Assembly (NCBI RefSeq): GCF_005047595.1
Contig: NZ_SUPL01000002.1
Location: forward strand, 248,001 to 312,000
Direction of reading: 5' to 3'
DNA length: 64,000 nt
Origin: Pontimicrobium aquaticum
Lineage (GTDB): Bacteria > Bacteroidota > Bacteroidia > Flavobacteriales > Flavobacteriaceae
Shown piece after piece: positions 35,740 to 44,386 of the stretch (position 1 is its first letter; every line of letters starts with the position of its first letter). The position numbers and the translations under genes are program-made. Under the pieces are notes generated by a model. The model made no database searches. It was not told the origin of the DNA and was given only the letters and a program-made list of their open reading frames with translations.

Positions 35740-36798
35740 TTAATATTTATATACAATTGCGTTGATGTGCATTCCTGCACCAACACTTGCAAATATAATA
35801 ACATCGCCTTTGTTTATCTGGTGATTATCTAATTTATTCTTAACAATTAAATCATATAATGTAGGTACAGTGGCTACCGAGCTATTGCCTAGTTTATGTA
35901 TGCTCATTGGCATAATGCCCTCTGGAACAGGTGTTTTATAAAGTCTGTAGAAGCGTTTGATTATAGCTTCATCCATTTTTTCGTTGGCTTGGTGGATAAG
36001 CACTTTTTTTACATCTTTAATATTAACACCACTTTTATCTAAACAAGTTTTCATAGCTTGTGGTACATTGTTTAGTGCAAATTCGTAAATCTTACGACCA
36101 TGCATTTTTATATATCTAGTGTCTCTACAAAGATCTTGTTTGTTTGAGCTGCCAAAAAATAAATAATAAGCCTCATCATAAGTAAATGATGCTGTTTCAT
36201 GTGAAAGAATACCACCCTCATCATTTGTGGCTTCAATAATAGTAGCTCCAGCGCCATCAGAATAAATCATAGAGTCTCTATCGTGCTTGTCAACCACTCT
36301 TGATAGAGTTTCAGAACCAATAACTAAACATTTTTTTGCCATTCCAGCTTTTATAAAAGCTTGGGCTTGAATAACTCCCTCAATCCAACCTGGACAACCA
36401 AATAAAATGTCGTATGCAACACATTTAGGGTTTTTAATACGCAAGCTATGTTTTACTCGAGAAGCTAAACAAGGTAAAATATCACTTTGTATAGCGTTAG
36501 CTTTAACATCGCCAAAATTATGTGCAACAATAATATAATCAAGTTCTTCTCTATCTATATTAGCATCTTCAATAGCTTTTTCGGCTGCAAAAAAACCAAG
36601 ATCCGAAGATGTTAAATGGTCTTTTGCATAACGACGTTCAACAATGCCTGTTATGTCTTTAAATTTTTCTACAATAACTTCATTTGGATGCTCGATTGTA
36701 GAGCCATCTATATTAAGGAATTCGTGTTGGTGAAAGTCTGTATTTTTTTCAACTATTTGAGGAATATAGCTCCCAACACCAGTAATTTTAATATTCAT
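35740..36798 (-). CDS. KAS III-like beta-ketoacyl-ACP synthase
   Basis: 352 residues, thiolase fold of the FabH type. The active-site cysteine is C135 in LFGCPGWIEG, histidine in VLIHQANEKM (about 267) and asparagine in KLGNSSVATVPTL (about 304). All three catalytic residues are present, but the sequence around the cysteine (FGCPGW) differs from housekeeping FabH (NAACAGF), so it is more likely a specialised condensing enzyme for a lipid or polyketide-like product modified by the two following genes. A large hairpin precedes it. Confidence 0.85.
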   Translation of the reverse strand: MNIKITGVGSYIPQIVEKNTDFHQHEFLNIDGSTIEHPNEVIVEKFKDITGIVERRYAKDHLTSSDLGFFAAEKAIEDANIDREELDYIIVAHNFGDVKANAIQSDILPCLASRVKHSLRIKNPKCVAYDILFGCPGWIEGVIQAQAFIKAGMAKKCLVIGSETLSRVVDKHDRDSMIYSDGAGATIIEATNDEGGILSHETASFTYDEAYYLFFGSSNKQDLCRDTRYIKMHGRKIYEFALNNVPQAMKTCLDKSGVNIKDVKKVLIHQANEKMDEAIIKRFYRLYKTPVPEGIMPMSIHKLGNSSVATVPTLYDLIVKNKLDNHQINKGDVIIFASVGAGMHINAIVYKY

Positions 36799-36808
36799 AT
36801 ATAAAAAG

Positions 36809-36865
36809 TTTTGCCTTTAATACTGCTAAAATAACGAATATAATAGCAATAACTTAAAGGCAAAA
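36809..36865 (-). promoter_or_regulatory. Long hairpin before the KAS III gene
   Basis: Perfect 12-base arms TTTTGCCTTTAA (36809-36820) and TTAAAGGCAAAA (36854-36865), with inner arms TGCTA/TAGCA. On the minus strand CTTTTT follows, so it could end gcvP transcripts. It also spans a -7-like TATATTCG and ends about ten bases before the KAS III ATG, so control of that gene is an alternative. Confidence 0.55.
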
Positions 36866-36900
36866 AAGGTTTTAATTTATTTTACGATGTTCAACAGAGC

Positions 36901-39750
36901 TTATGCTTCCATAAACTCTTCAATTGGAGCACATGTACAGATTAAATTTCTATCACCATAAGCATCGTCAACACGTCTTACACTTGGCCAGAATTTATTG
37001 TCTTTTACATAATCCAATGGAAACGCTGCTTCTGTTCTGCTATAAGGTAAATCCCAAGTATCAGCAGTTAGCATTTCCATAGTATGAGGTGCATTCTTTA
37101 GCACATTATTAGCATTGTCTTTTTCTGCATTTTCAATCTCTTTTCTAATAGAAATCATGGCATCACAAAAACGATCTATTTCTTCTTTACTTTCACTCTC
37201 AGTTGGCTCAATCATCAACGTTCCTGCTACTGGAAACGATACAGTTGGTGCATGGAACCCATAATCCATTAAACGTTTTGCAATATCACTAACTTCAATT
37301 CCGTGAGCTTTAAAAGCGCGACAATCAACAATCATTTCATGTGCTGCACGTCCTTTTTCACCAGAGTATAAGGTGTCAAAATGACCTTCTAATCGTTGTT
37401 TTAGGTAGTTTGCATTTAAAATGGCAATCTTTGTCGATTCAGTAAGTCCTTCAGCGCCTAACATGCATATATAACCATAAGAAATTAAGCACGCTAATGC
37501 AGAACCATATGGTGCTGCAGAAATAGCTGTAATAGCATTTTCTCCTCCAACTTTTATCACAGGATTTCCTGGTAAAAATGGTACCAATTGTTCAGCAACG
37601 CAAATAGGGCCAACTCCTGGGCCACCACCACCATGTGGAATAGCAAAGGTTTTGTGAAGGTTTAAATGACACACGTCTGCTCCAATATTTCCTGGATTGG
37701 TTAAGCCGACTTGCGCGTTCATGTTAGCACCATCCATATACACTTGACCACCATTGTCATGAATTATTTGAGTGATTTCTTTAATAGCAGATTCATATAC
37801 ACCATGTGTAGAAGGATAGGTTACCATTAATGCTGATAAATTATCTTTATGTAATTCAGCTTTTTCACGTAAATCATCAACGTCTATATTTCCTTCTTCA
37901 GTTGATTTGGTTACAACTACTTTCATTCCAGCCATAACTGCACTTGCAGGATTTGTACCATGAGCAGATGATGGAATTAAGCAAATATTTCTATGATGGT
38001 CACCTCTAGATTCATGATATGCTTTAATAACCATTAGTCCAGCATATTCACCTTGAGCTCCAGAATTTGGTTGTAAAGAGGTTGCTGCAAAACCAGTTAT
38101 TTCGGTTAACTGATCTTCTAGTTTTTTAAGAACCGTTAAATATCCTTCAACTTGATTTAGAGGTGCAAAAGGATGAATATTTCCCCAATTAGACCAACTT
38201 AAAGGCAGCATTTCAGCAGCTGCATTAAGCTTCATTGTACATGAGCCTAACGAAATCATAGAGTGATTTAAAGATAAGTCTTTGCGCTCTAGTGATTTAA
38301 TATAACGCATTAAATCAGTTTCAGAATGATAGGTATTGAATACTTCATTTTCTAAAAATTCTGAGGTTCTTTTTACGGGTTGTAATATGTTATTTGATTC
38401 AGCAATAGATACTAATCCATCAGTTAATTTACCTGCAACTTCAGCAAAAATTGAAATAATGGTGTTGACGTCTGAAAGCGTTGTAGTTTCATTTAATGAA
38501 ATGGTTATAGTATCAGCATCAGCATAATAAAAGTTTACACCTTTAGCTTCAGCAATAGCTTTTACCTTATCAGCATTAGCTTTTATTTTTAGAGTATCAA
38601 AATATGCAGAATTTTCTTGAACAAACCCTAAGTTTTGTAGAGCCTTGTCAAGGTTACATGTAGTATTATGAACTTTATTAGCAATATATTGTAGTCCTTT
38701 TGGACCATGATAGACTGCGTACATTCCAGCCATGACAGCTAATAATACTTGAGCTGTACAAATGTTAGATGTTGCTTTATCACGTTTTATGTGTTGTTCA
38801 CGTGTTTGAAGAGCCATTCGAAGCGCACGATTTCCATTGGTGTCTTTAGTAACACCAATAATTCTTCCAGGAATGTTACGTTTATAGTCTTCTTTAGTAG
38901 CAAAATAAGCAGCATGAGGACCTCCATAACCCATTGGGATTCCAAAACGTTGGGTGGTTCCAACAACCACATCTGCTCCAAATTTCCCAGGTGCTTCTAA
39001 TTTAACTAAGCTTAAAATATCAGCAGCTACTGCTACTTTTATGTTTGAATCGTTAGCTTTTGCTATAAACGATTTGATATTGTGTATTTGTCCATCTTTT
39101 CCGGGATATTGAATAATGGCAGCAAAATAATTTGTTGAATAATCAAACTCATTTACGTTCCCTACAACCAACTCAATTCCTAGAGGATTTGAACGTGTTT
39201 GCAACAAGGATAATGTTTGTGGTAAAATTTGATCATCTACAAAAAACTTAACAATATTATCTTTTTTTTGTTGACGTTCCCTTACTGCAAATAGCAATGC
39301 CATAGCTTCTGCTGCGGCAGTGCTTTCGTCTAAAAGCGATGCATTTGCTATTTCCATTCCAGTAAGATCAGTCACCATAGTTTGGAAATTTAAAAGCGCT
39401 TCTAAACGACCTTGTGCAATTTCAGCTTGATAAGGTGTATAAGCTGTGTACCATCCTGGATTTTCAAGGATGTTGCGTTGAATTACAGCTGGTAAGTTTG
39501 AAGGATTATATCCTAAACCAATATATGATTTAAACACGTTGTTTTTTGAAGCCATATCGTGTATGTGCTGCAAATATTCCTGTTCACTCATTGCAGGATC
39601 TAAACTAAGAGGTTTTTGAAGCTTTATATTATCTGGAAGCGTCTCAGATATAAGTTGGTCTATTGATGATGCTCCAATAATGTTAAGCATAGCTTCATAA
39701 TCACTAGCTCTAGGGCCAATATGGCGTAGTGCAAATAAATCTGTATTCAT
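36901..39750 (-). CDS. gcvP: Glycine decarboxylase, P protein
   Basis: 949 residues, the single-chain form of GcvP. The PLP lysine is in NLHKTFAIPHGGGGPG (about residue 700); the N-terminal half has LGYNPSNLPAVIQRNILENPGWYTAYTPYQ split across family motifs, and PPGVGP-like glycine loops are intact. It decarboxylates glycine and passes the aminomethyl group to H protein. Its partners gcvT and gcvH are not in the window, as is usual in Bacteroidota. It appears to be transcribed alone from an element near 39777. Confidence 0.97.
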   Translation of the reverse strand: MNTDLFALRHIGPRASDYEAMLNIIGASSIDQLISETLPDNIKLQKPLSLDPAMSEQEYLQHIHDMASKNNVFKSYIGLGYNPSNLPAVIQRNILENPGWYTAYTPYQAEIAQGRLEALLNFQTMVTDLTGMEIANASLLDESTAAAEAMALLFAVRERQQKKDNIVKFFVDDQILPQTLSLLQTRSNPLGIELVVGNVNEFDYSTNYFAAIIQYPGKDGQIHNIKSFIAKANDSNIKVAVAADILSLVKLEAPGKFGADVVVGTTQRFGIPMGYGGPHAAYFATKEDYKRNIPGRIIGVTKDTNGNRALRMALQTREQHIKRDKATSNICTAQVLLAVMAGMYAVYHGPKGLQYIANKVHNTTCNLDKALQNLGFVQENSAYFDTLKIKANADKVKAIAEAKGVNFYYADADTITISLNETTTLSDVNTIISIFAEVAGKLTDGLVSIAESNNILQPVKRTSEFLENEVFNTYHSETDLMRYIKSLERKDLSLNHSMISLGSCTMKLNAAAEMLPLSWSNWGNIHPFAPLNQVEGYLTVLKKLEDQLTEITGFAATSLQPNSGAQGEYAGLMVIKAYHESRGDHHRNICLIPSSAHGTNPASAVMAGMKVVVTKSTEEGNIDVDDLREKAELHKDNLSALMVTYPSTHGVYESAIKEITQIIHDNGGQVYMDGANMNAQVGLTNPGNIGADVCHLNLHKTFAIPHGGGGPGVGPICVAEQLVPFLPGNPVIKVGGENAITAISAAPYGSALACLISYGYICMLGAEGLTESTKIAILNANYLKQRLEGHFDTLYSGEKGRAAHEMIVDCRAFKAHGIEVSDIAKRLMDYGFHAPTVSFPVAGTLMIEPTESESKEEIDRFCDAMISIRKEIENAEKDNANNVLKNAPHTMEMLTADTWDLPYSRTEAAFPLDYVKDNKFWPSVRRVDDAYGDRNLICTCAPIEEFMEA

Positions 39751-39776
39751 ACTAAATAAGGTTGAGTTTAGAAGGG

Positions 39777-39784
39777 CAAAATTA
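39777..39784 (-). promoter_or_regulatory. Candidate -7 promoter element for gcvP
   Basis: The minus strand reads TAATTTTG, an exact TAnnTTTG match, 27 bases before the gcvP start codon. No glycine-riboswitch-like structure is seen in the short leader. Confidence 0.45.
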
Positions 39785-39858
39785 AGGAAATAAATGTGGT
39801 TTTAACACGCTAATATTGAAAGTTTTTAACCATTTTAAGGCATTATTAACAGTTTACC

Positions 39859-39866
39859 TAAATTTG
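39859..39866 (+). promoter_or_regulatory. Candidate -7 element, near-leaderless
   Basis: TAAATTTG ends four bases before the ATG at 39871. If used with normal spacing, transcription would start at or next to the start codon, giving a leaderless or almost leaderless mRNA. Confidence 0.45.
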
Positions 39867-39870
39867 TATT

Positions 39871-40701
39871 ATGCAAGTGTTAAAACGTTTTTTAGATTTT
39901 TACATTAATAGTAGTATTCACGTGGCTTTGGCAGTATGTGGATTAGTTTGGGTAACACTTTTAAATTTTAATGTAGGAGCCGATTTAGACTTTGTATATT
40001 TTGTTTTTTTTGCGACCATTACTGGCTATAATTTTGTGAAGTATTTTGGACTAGCAAAGTTTCATCATAGAAGTTTAGCAAGTTGGTTAAAGGTGATTCA
40101 GGTTTTTTCATTTTTGTGTTTTATAGGTTTAATTTATTATACCTTCAAATTAAAAGCTGAAACTATCTTTTACTTTTTGGGATTGGGTGTTATTACATTT
40201 TTGTATGCTATTCCTTTTCTACCTAAGAAATTTTTGGTCGAAGCTGGAAATTTACGTGCAATAAGTGGATTGAAAATTTACGTCATTGCATTTGTATGGA
40301 TGGCTACAACCGTTATTATTCCTTTGTTAAATGAAAACTATGTATATAACAATGATATGTTGATTGAATCCATTCAGCGTTATTTATATGTTATTATTGC
40401 TATGTTGCCTTTTGAAATTAGAGACATGAGGTATGACAGTATTAAATTATCAACTATTCCGCAACGAATTGGCGTAGCAAGAACTAAAATAATTGGTGTA
40501 TTATTAATAGTTATAATGTTTTTAATTGAATTTTTTAAAGATGAGTTTTACGTTAATAAAACAATTATTCTTGGAAAAATAAGTGTGTTATTGCTACTGT
40601 ATTTAGTATTTAGTAGTATAAATCAAAAGAAATATTATAGTGGTTTTTGGGTAGAAGGTATCCCAATACTTTGGGCTATTTTAACGACAATTAATTACTG
40701 A
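39871..40701 (+). CDS. UbiA-like integral membrane protein
   Basis: 276 residues with about eight hydrophobic segments. The segment LPFEIRDMRYDSIKLSTIPQRIG matches the second aspartate-rich motif and following loop of UbiA-superfamily prenyltransferases. The first motif (normally NxxxDxxxD) is degenerate here, reading YNFVKYFGLAK, so catalysis of prenyl transfer is doubtful. It may be a divergent member with another role. It overlaps the convergent anti-sigma-like gene by a few bases at its 3' end. Confidence 0.6.
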   Translation: MQVLKRFLDFYINSSIHVALAVCGLVWVTLLNFNVGADLDFVYFVFFATITGYNFVKYFGLAKFHHRSLASWLKVIQVFSFLCFIGLIYYTFKLKAETIFYFLGLGVITFLYAIPFLPKKFLVEAGNLRAISGLKIYVIAFVWMATTVIIPLLNENYVYNNDMLIESIQRYLYVIIAMLPFEIRDMRYDSIKLSTIPQRIGVARTKIIGVLLIVIMFLIEFFKDEFYVNKTIILGKISVLLLLYLVFSSINQKKYYSGFWVEGIPILWAILTTINY

Positions 40702-40955
40702 TGATTTTCTAGCTCTTTTTTAAAATTATATTGAAGCTGCTCTTTTTCAGATTTTTTCAAGCAATCTACTTCGGGCTTGTTAACCAATTCGGTTAGTTTT
40801 TTATTGTTTGCCGAATATTTTTGACAAGTTTTACAATAAAAAAGATGAATAGTATGTTTTATCTTGTCCAATAGCGTAACTTCTCCATACTGTGCTTTGT
40901 CGCAAGTATTAACCGCTTCTTTACATGACATAAATAATTTAAAACCTTTACTCAT
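40695..40955 (-). CDS. Small zinc-finger-like anti-sigma candidate
   Basis: 86 residues, no membrane segment. CKEAVNTCDKAQYGE and HTIHLFYCKTCQKYS resemble the His/Cys zinc motif (HxxxCxxC) of zf-HC2 anti-sigma factors. It lies nine bases after the ECF sigma gene in the same direction, which is the usual arrangement for a soluble anti-sigma factor. The remaining tail is charged and probably helical. Function is inferred from motif and position. Confidence 0.7.
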   Translation of the reverse strand: MSKGFKLFMSCKEAVNTCDKAQYGEVTLLDKIKHTIHLFYCKTCQKYSANNKKLTELVNKPEVDCLKKSEKEQLQYNFKKELENHQ

Positions 40956-40964
40956 TTCTTTATA

Positions 40965-41519
40965 TTAAAACCAATTTTTTTCCATACAAGAGGCTAAAGA
41001 TGTTCTAGCTCTATGTATTATTACCCAAAGATTAGACGCAGTAATTCCAAGTTCATTACAAATAGTTTCGGTGTCATAATCTAATAATGTTTTCATTTTA
41101 AAAACTTCGGCTTGTTTTGATGGCAATTTACCAATGCAATTGTGAATAGCCAAACCAAGTTCGGTATTTTCTAAATTGTTTTCTGCTGTTTTGTCAAAAG
41201 GATCTGCAACGCGTTGCTCAAGCCAATCACCATCATCTTCAGCATCAAAATTTAGATTCATTCGTACTTCGGCTTTTCCTTTTTTAGAGTTTATTTTTCT
41301 ATAGTAATCAATTATTTTTCGCTTTAAAATAGAAATTAACCAAGTACGTTCACTGGCTTCACCTTTAAAGTTTTTCATAGATTTTAAGCCTGCAAAAAAG
41401 GTTTCTTGAACTAAATCTTGTGCAGTTTCTCTATCCTTTACTCTTGTAATGGTGTAGTTAAAAAGATAATCGGAATATAAATCTATCCACTTATTTGGAT
41501 TTATTTCGTGACCTGACAT
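40965..41519 (-). CDS. ECF-type RNA polymerase sigma factor
   Basis: 184 residues. Region 2 includes ETAQDLVQETFFAGLKSMKN and ERTWLISILKRKIIDYYRK; region 4 includes LPSKQAEVFKMKTLLDYDTE and NLWVIIHRARTSL as the recognition helix. No region 1 or 3 is present, as in ECF sigmas. With the small cysteine protein after it, it forms a sigma/anti-sigma pair. The regulon cannot be read from this window. Confidence 0.92.
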   Translation of the reverse strand: MSGHEINPNKWIDLYSDYLFNYTITRVKDRETAQDLVQETFFAGLKSMKNFKGEASERTWLISILKRKIIDYYRKINSKKGKAEVRMNLNFDAEDDGDWLEQRVADPFDKTAENNLENTELGLAIHNCIGKLPSKQAEVFKMKTLLDYDTETICNELGITASNLWVIIHRARTSLASCMEKNWF

Positions 41520-41625
41520 AAAAGGCTATTAATTTTCTAGTTCAAAAATAAAAGAAAATGTTGACTTGTAATAGATTTATGATAAGTTTAAGGTTATTGG
41601 TTATAGATTTGATTTATTACGATCT

Positions 41626-43668
41626 TTATTTCAACAACCCAGCACGTTTTAATAAGGCTTCTGGTTTTGGTTCTTGTCCACGAAAACGTTTATATAATAC
41701 CATTGGGTCTTCGGTGCCGCCTTGAGATAATACAAACTCTTTAAATTTGTTAGCAACTGTTTTGTTGAAAATGCCTTTTTCTTTAAAATACTCAAAGGCA
41801 TCAGCATCCAACACTTCAGCCCATTTATAACTGTAATATCCTGATGAGTAGCCACCTTGAAAAATATGTGCAAAAGCAGTACTCATACAATTTTCTGGTA
41901 CATTAGGATACAACTGTGTGTCTCCAAATGCTTTTATTTCTTGTGCTTTCACATCTTTTATATTCGAAGGATCTTGTCCGTGCCAACTCATGTCTAATAA
42001 GCCAAAGCTTATTTGACGAAGTGTTTGCATGCCTTCATGAAAGGTTGCCGATTCTTTTATTTTGTTTACCAATTCCATTGGAATTACTTCATTGGTTTCG
42101 TAATGCTTTGCAAACAACTCTAGAGCTTCTTTTTCGTAACACCAATTTTCCATGACCTGACTTGGTAATTCTACAAAATCCCAATACACCGATGTTCCTG
42201 ATAAACTCGGGTAGGTTGTATTGGCTAGCATACCATGAAGTGCATGACCAAACTCGTGAAACAAGGTTGTCACTTCATTAAAGGTCAGGAGTGATGGTTT
42301 ACTCTTTGTTGGTTTTGTAAAGTTGCAAACAATAGACACATGTGGACGATGATTATGACTATTTTGGACATATTGAGGTTTGTATGATGTCATCCACGCA
42401 CCATTGCGCTTTCCTGATCTTGGAAAAAAATCGGCATAAAAAATGGCTGTTAGTCCTCCATCATCAGTAACTTTATAAGTTAAAACATCTTCATGATATT
42501 TGTCAATATAATCTATTGCATCTTTGTCATTAATTTCTTCAAATCTTAATCCAAATAATTTTTCTGCAACCTTAAATGCTCCTTCAATCACATTTTCTAA
42601 TTTGAAATAGGGTTTTAGTTTTTCATCATCTAAATCAAACAGTTTTTGCTTCAGTTTTTCAGAATAGTATGCTGAATCCCATTTATGGAGTTGGTCAATA
42701 TTATCTAAATCTTTTGCAAAATTTTCTAGGTTTTTAAATTCGCGCTCTGCTGCAGGTTTGGCTTTTTCCAATAATTCGTTTAAAAAACTCTTAACTTTTT
42801 CTGGTGTTTTAGCCATACGTTCTTCCAATACAAAATGCGCATGAGTTTTGTAGCCTAATAGTTGTGCACGTTTAAACCTAAGATTAGCAATTTTAATTAC
42901 GATGTCTTGATTGTCAAATTCATCATTTTTAAACCCTTTACTGCCAAAAGCCAATGATAGTTTTTTGCGTAATTCTCTATTATCGGCATACGTCATAAAA
43001 GGTATGTAACTTGGATAATCTAACGTGATTAACCAACCTTCTTTGTCTTTACTTTCGGCTAGTTGTTTTGCTGCTTCTTTAGCACCTTCAGGTAGTCCAG
43101 ATAAATCATTTTTATTAGTAAGAAGCATTTCAAACTTATTAGTTTCTGCTAATACATTTTCACCAAACTTTAATTTTAATTGACTTAATTCTTTATCAAT
43201 AGCTCTTAATTGTTCTTTTTTGTCATCAGGAAGATTGGCGCCATTTCTAGAAAAACTTTTATAGCGTTTATCAAGAAGTGTTTTTTGTTCTTGGGTTAGG
43301 TTTTCTGGTTTAGAGTCGTAAACGGTTTTTATGCGCTTAAATAGATTTTCATTTAACGTGATATCGTTACTAAATTCAGATAATAATGGTGATACTTCTT
43401 GTGCGATTTTTTGAATCTCATCATTAGTTTCAGCAGAATTTAAGTTGAAAAAAATACTCGAAATCCTATCTAATTCTTGACCTGAAAATTCTAAAGCCTC
43501 AATGGTGTTTTTGAAAGTAGGATGTTTTGCATTTTTTACAATTGCGTCAATTTCTTTTCTGGCTTTTTCAATGGCAATTTTAAAAGCAGGTAGAAAATCT
43601 TCAACCTTAATTTTTGAGAAAGGAGCTGTATTATATGGAGTGTTAAATGGTTGATTTAAAACGTTCAT
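41626..43668 (-). CDS. M3-family metallopeptidase (Dcp/oligopeptidase A type)
   Basis: 680 residues. The zinc motif HEFGHALHG (about residue 468) and the downstream VELPSQVMENW glutamate are intact. No signal peptide is seen at MNVLNQPFNTPYNTAPFS, so the enzyme is probably cytoplasmic and degrades short peptides, including those from signal peptides or protein turnover. The C-terminal SQGGTEDPMVLYKRFRGQEP is typical. It is a single gene, with the RNA candidate at 43.8 kb upstream in the opposite direction. Confidence 0.95.
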   Translation of the reverse strand: MNVLNQPFNTPYNTAPFSKIKVEDFLPAFKIAIEKARKEIDAIVKNAKHPTFKNTIEALEFSGQELDRISSIFFNLNSAETNDEIQKIAQEVSPLLSEFSNDITLNENLFKRIKTVYDSKPENLTQEQKTLLDKRYKSFSRNGANLPDDKKEQLRAIDKELSQLKLKFGENVLAETNKFEMLLTNKNDLSGLPEGAKEAAKQLAESKDKEGWLITLDYPSYIPFMTYADNRELRKKLSLAFGSKGFKNDEFDNQDIVIKIANLRFKRAQLLGYKTHAHFVLEERMAKTPEKVKSFLNELLEKAKPAAEREFKNLENFAKDLDNIDQLHKWDSAYYSEKLKQKLFDLDDEKLKPYFKLENVIEGAFKVAEKLFGLRFEEINDKDAIDYIDKYHEDVLTYKVTDDGGLTAIFYADFFPRSGKRNGAWMTSYKPQYVQNSHNHRPHVSIVCNFTKPTKSKPSLLTFNEVTTLFHEFGHALHGMLANTTYPSLSGTSVYWDFVELPSQVMENWCYEKEALELFAKHYETNEVIPMELVNKIKESATFHEGMQTLRQISFGLLDMSWHGQDPSNIKDVKAQEIKAFGDTQLYPNVPENCMSTAFAHIFQGGYSSGYYSYKWAEVLDADAFEYFKEKGIFNKTVANKFKEFVLSQGGTEDPMVLYKRFRGQEPKPEALLKRAGLLK

Positions 43669-43805
43669 TTTTTATTGTAAGGAATTATTTATAATAGTTG
43701 TGATTTATTCAAAAAAGGCAATCATTAAAGGTAATACTTTTCTCTATGAACTATTGATTTAACTAATATTAACAGTTTTTAATTAGCCATATTTTAGAAA
43801 AATGT

Positions 43806-43813
43806 TACTTTCG
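43806..43813 (+). promoter_or_regulatory. -7-like element of the 43.8-kb RNA candidate
   Basis: TACTTTCG resembles the degenerate form TATATTCG seen at small-RNA unit 1 and near the KAS III hairpin. It would start a plus-strand transcript near 43817. Confidence 0.35.
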
Positions 43814-43816
43814 CCG

Positions 43817-43910
43817 ATATTTTTTCATAGAGTCTATTTTTAGGCTCTTAAAAAATAGTTGATTAATAGCAATTGTAAAACCTCGATTCCCTCGGGGTTT
43901 TACTATTTTA
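43817..43910 (+). ncRNA. Candidate structured RNA between M3 peptidase and purE
   Basis: Hairpin A: TATTTTTT (43818-43825) pairs with AAAAAATA (43850-43857), and inside it AGAGTC with GGCTCT. A single-stranded linker TTGATTAATAGCA (43859-43871) follows, then hairpin B: GTAAAACC-T-CGA with loop TTCCC and the arm ending GGTTTTAC (43903), then a T-rich tail. Both hairpins contain a pair that is G-U on the plus strand but a mismatch on the minus strand, favouring plus-strand transcription. Hairpin B may also end the purK-purE transcript. A 6S-like RNA is an alternative identity. Confidence 0.5.
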
Positions 43911-44385
43911 TAGACTTTGCTGCTTCTATTACTTTGGCTTTTAAACCTTCCTTAAAAACAATTACTTTGTCTAGTACACATGTATCCGAAGTACCAATAA
44001 TTTGAGCAGCTAAAATACCAGCATTTTTAGCGCCATCTAGTGCTACTGTTGCTACAGGAACGCCTCCAGGCATTTGTAAAATTGATAGTACAGAATCCCA
44101 GCCATCTATAGAATTTCGAGATTTTACAGGAACACCAATAACAGGTAATGGTGATAATGACGCAATCATTCCAGGTAAGTGAGCAGCACCACCCGCACCC
44201 GCAATAATTACTTTTATGCCTCTAGTGTGGGCATTTTTACCATAATCAAACATTTTTTCAGGCGTACGATGTGCTGAAACAATATCAACTTCAACCTCAA
44301 TATCAAATCCTTTTAAAACATCGATCGCCTCTTGCATAACAGGAAGGTCGCTATTGCTTCCCATAATTATTCCTACTTGTGCCAT
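43903..44385 (-). CDS. purE: N5-carboxyaminoimidazole ribonucleotide mutase PurE
   Basis: 160 residues, class I PurE. GSNSDLPVMQEAIDVL at the N-terminus, VSAHRTPEKMFDYG with the catalytic histidine and serine, and AGAGGAAHLPGMIASL are all intact. It moves the carboxyl group of N5-CAIR to give CAIR in purine synthesis. It starts one base after purK ends, so both are on one transcript that appears to end at the hairpin at 43875-43903. Confidence 0.97.
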   Translation of the reverse strand: MAQVGIIMGSNSDLPVMQEAIDVLKGFDIEVEVDIVSAHRTPEKMFDYGKNAHTRGIKVIIAGAGGAAHLPGMIASLSPLPVIGVPVKSRNSIDGWDSVLSILQMPGGVPVATVALDGAKNAGILAAQIIGTSDTCVLDKVIVFKEGLKAKVIEAAKSIK

Positions 44386-44386
44386 A

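Noticed and set aside
43859-43871. TGCTATTAATCAA on the minus strand as a fourth small-RNA unit.
   Set aside because: The bases at the expected -7 position read GGTTTTAC instead of TACATTTA/TATATTCG, there is no TCGAAAAA box, and the following hairpin has no T-run on that strand.
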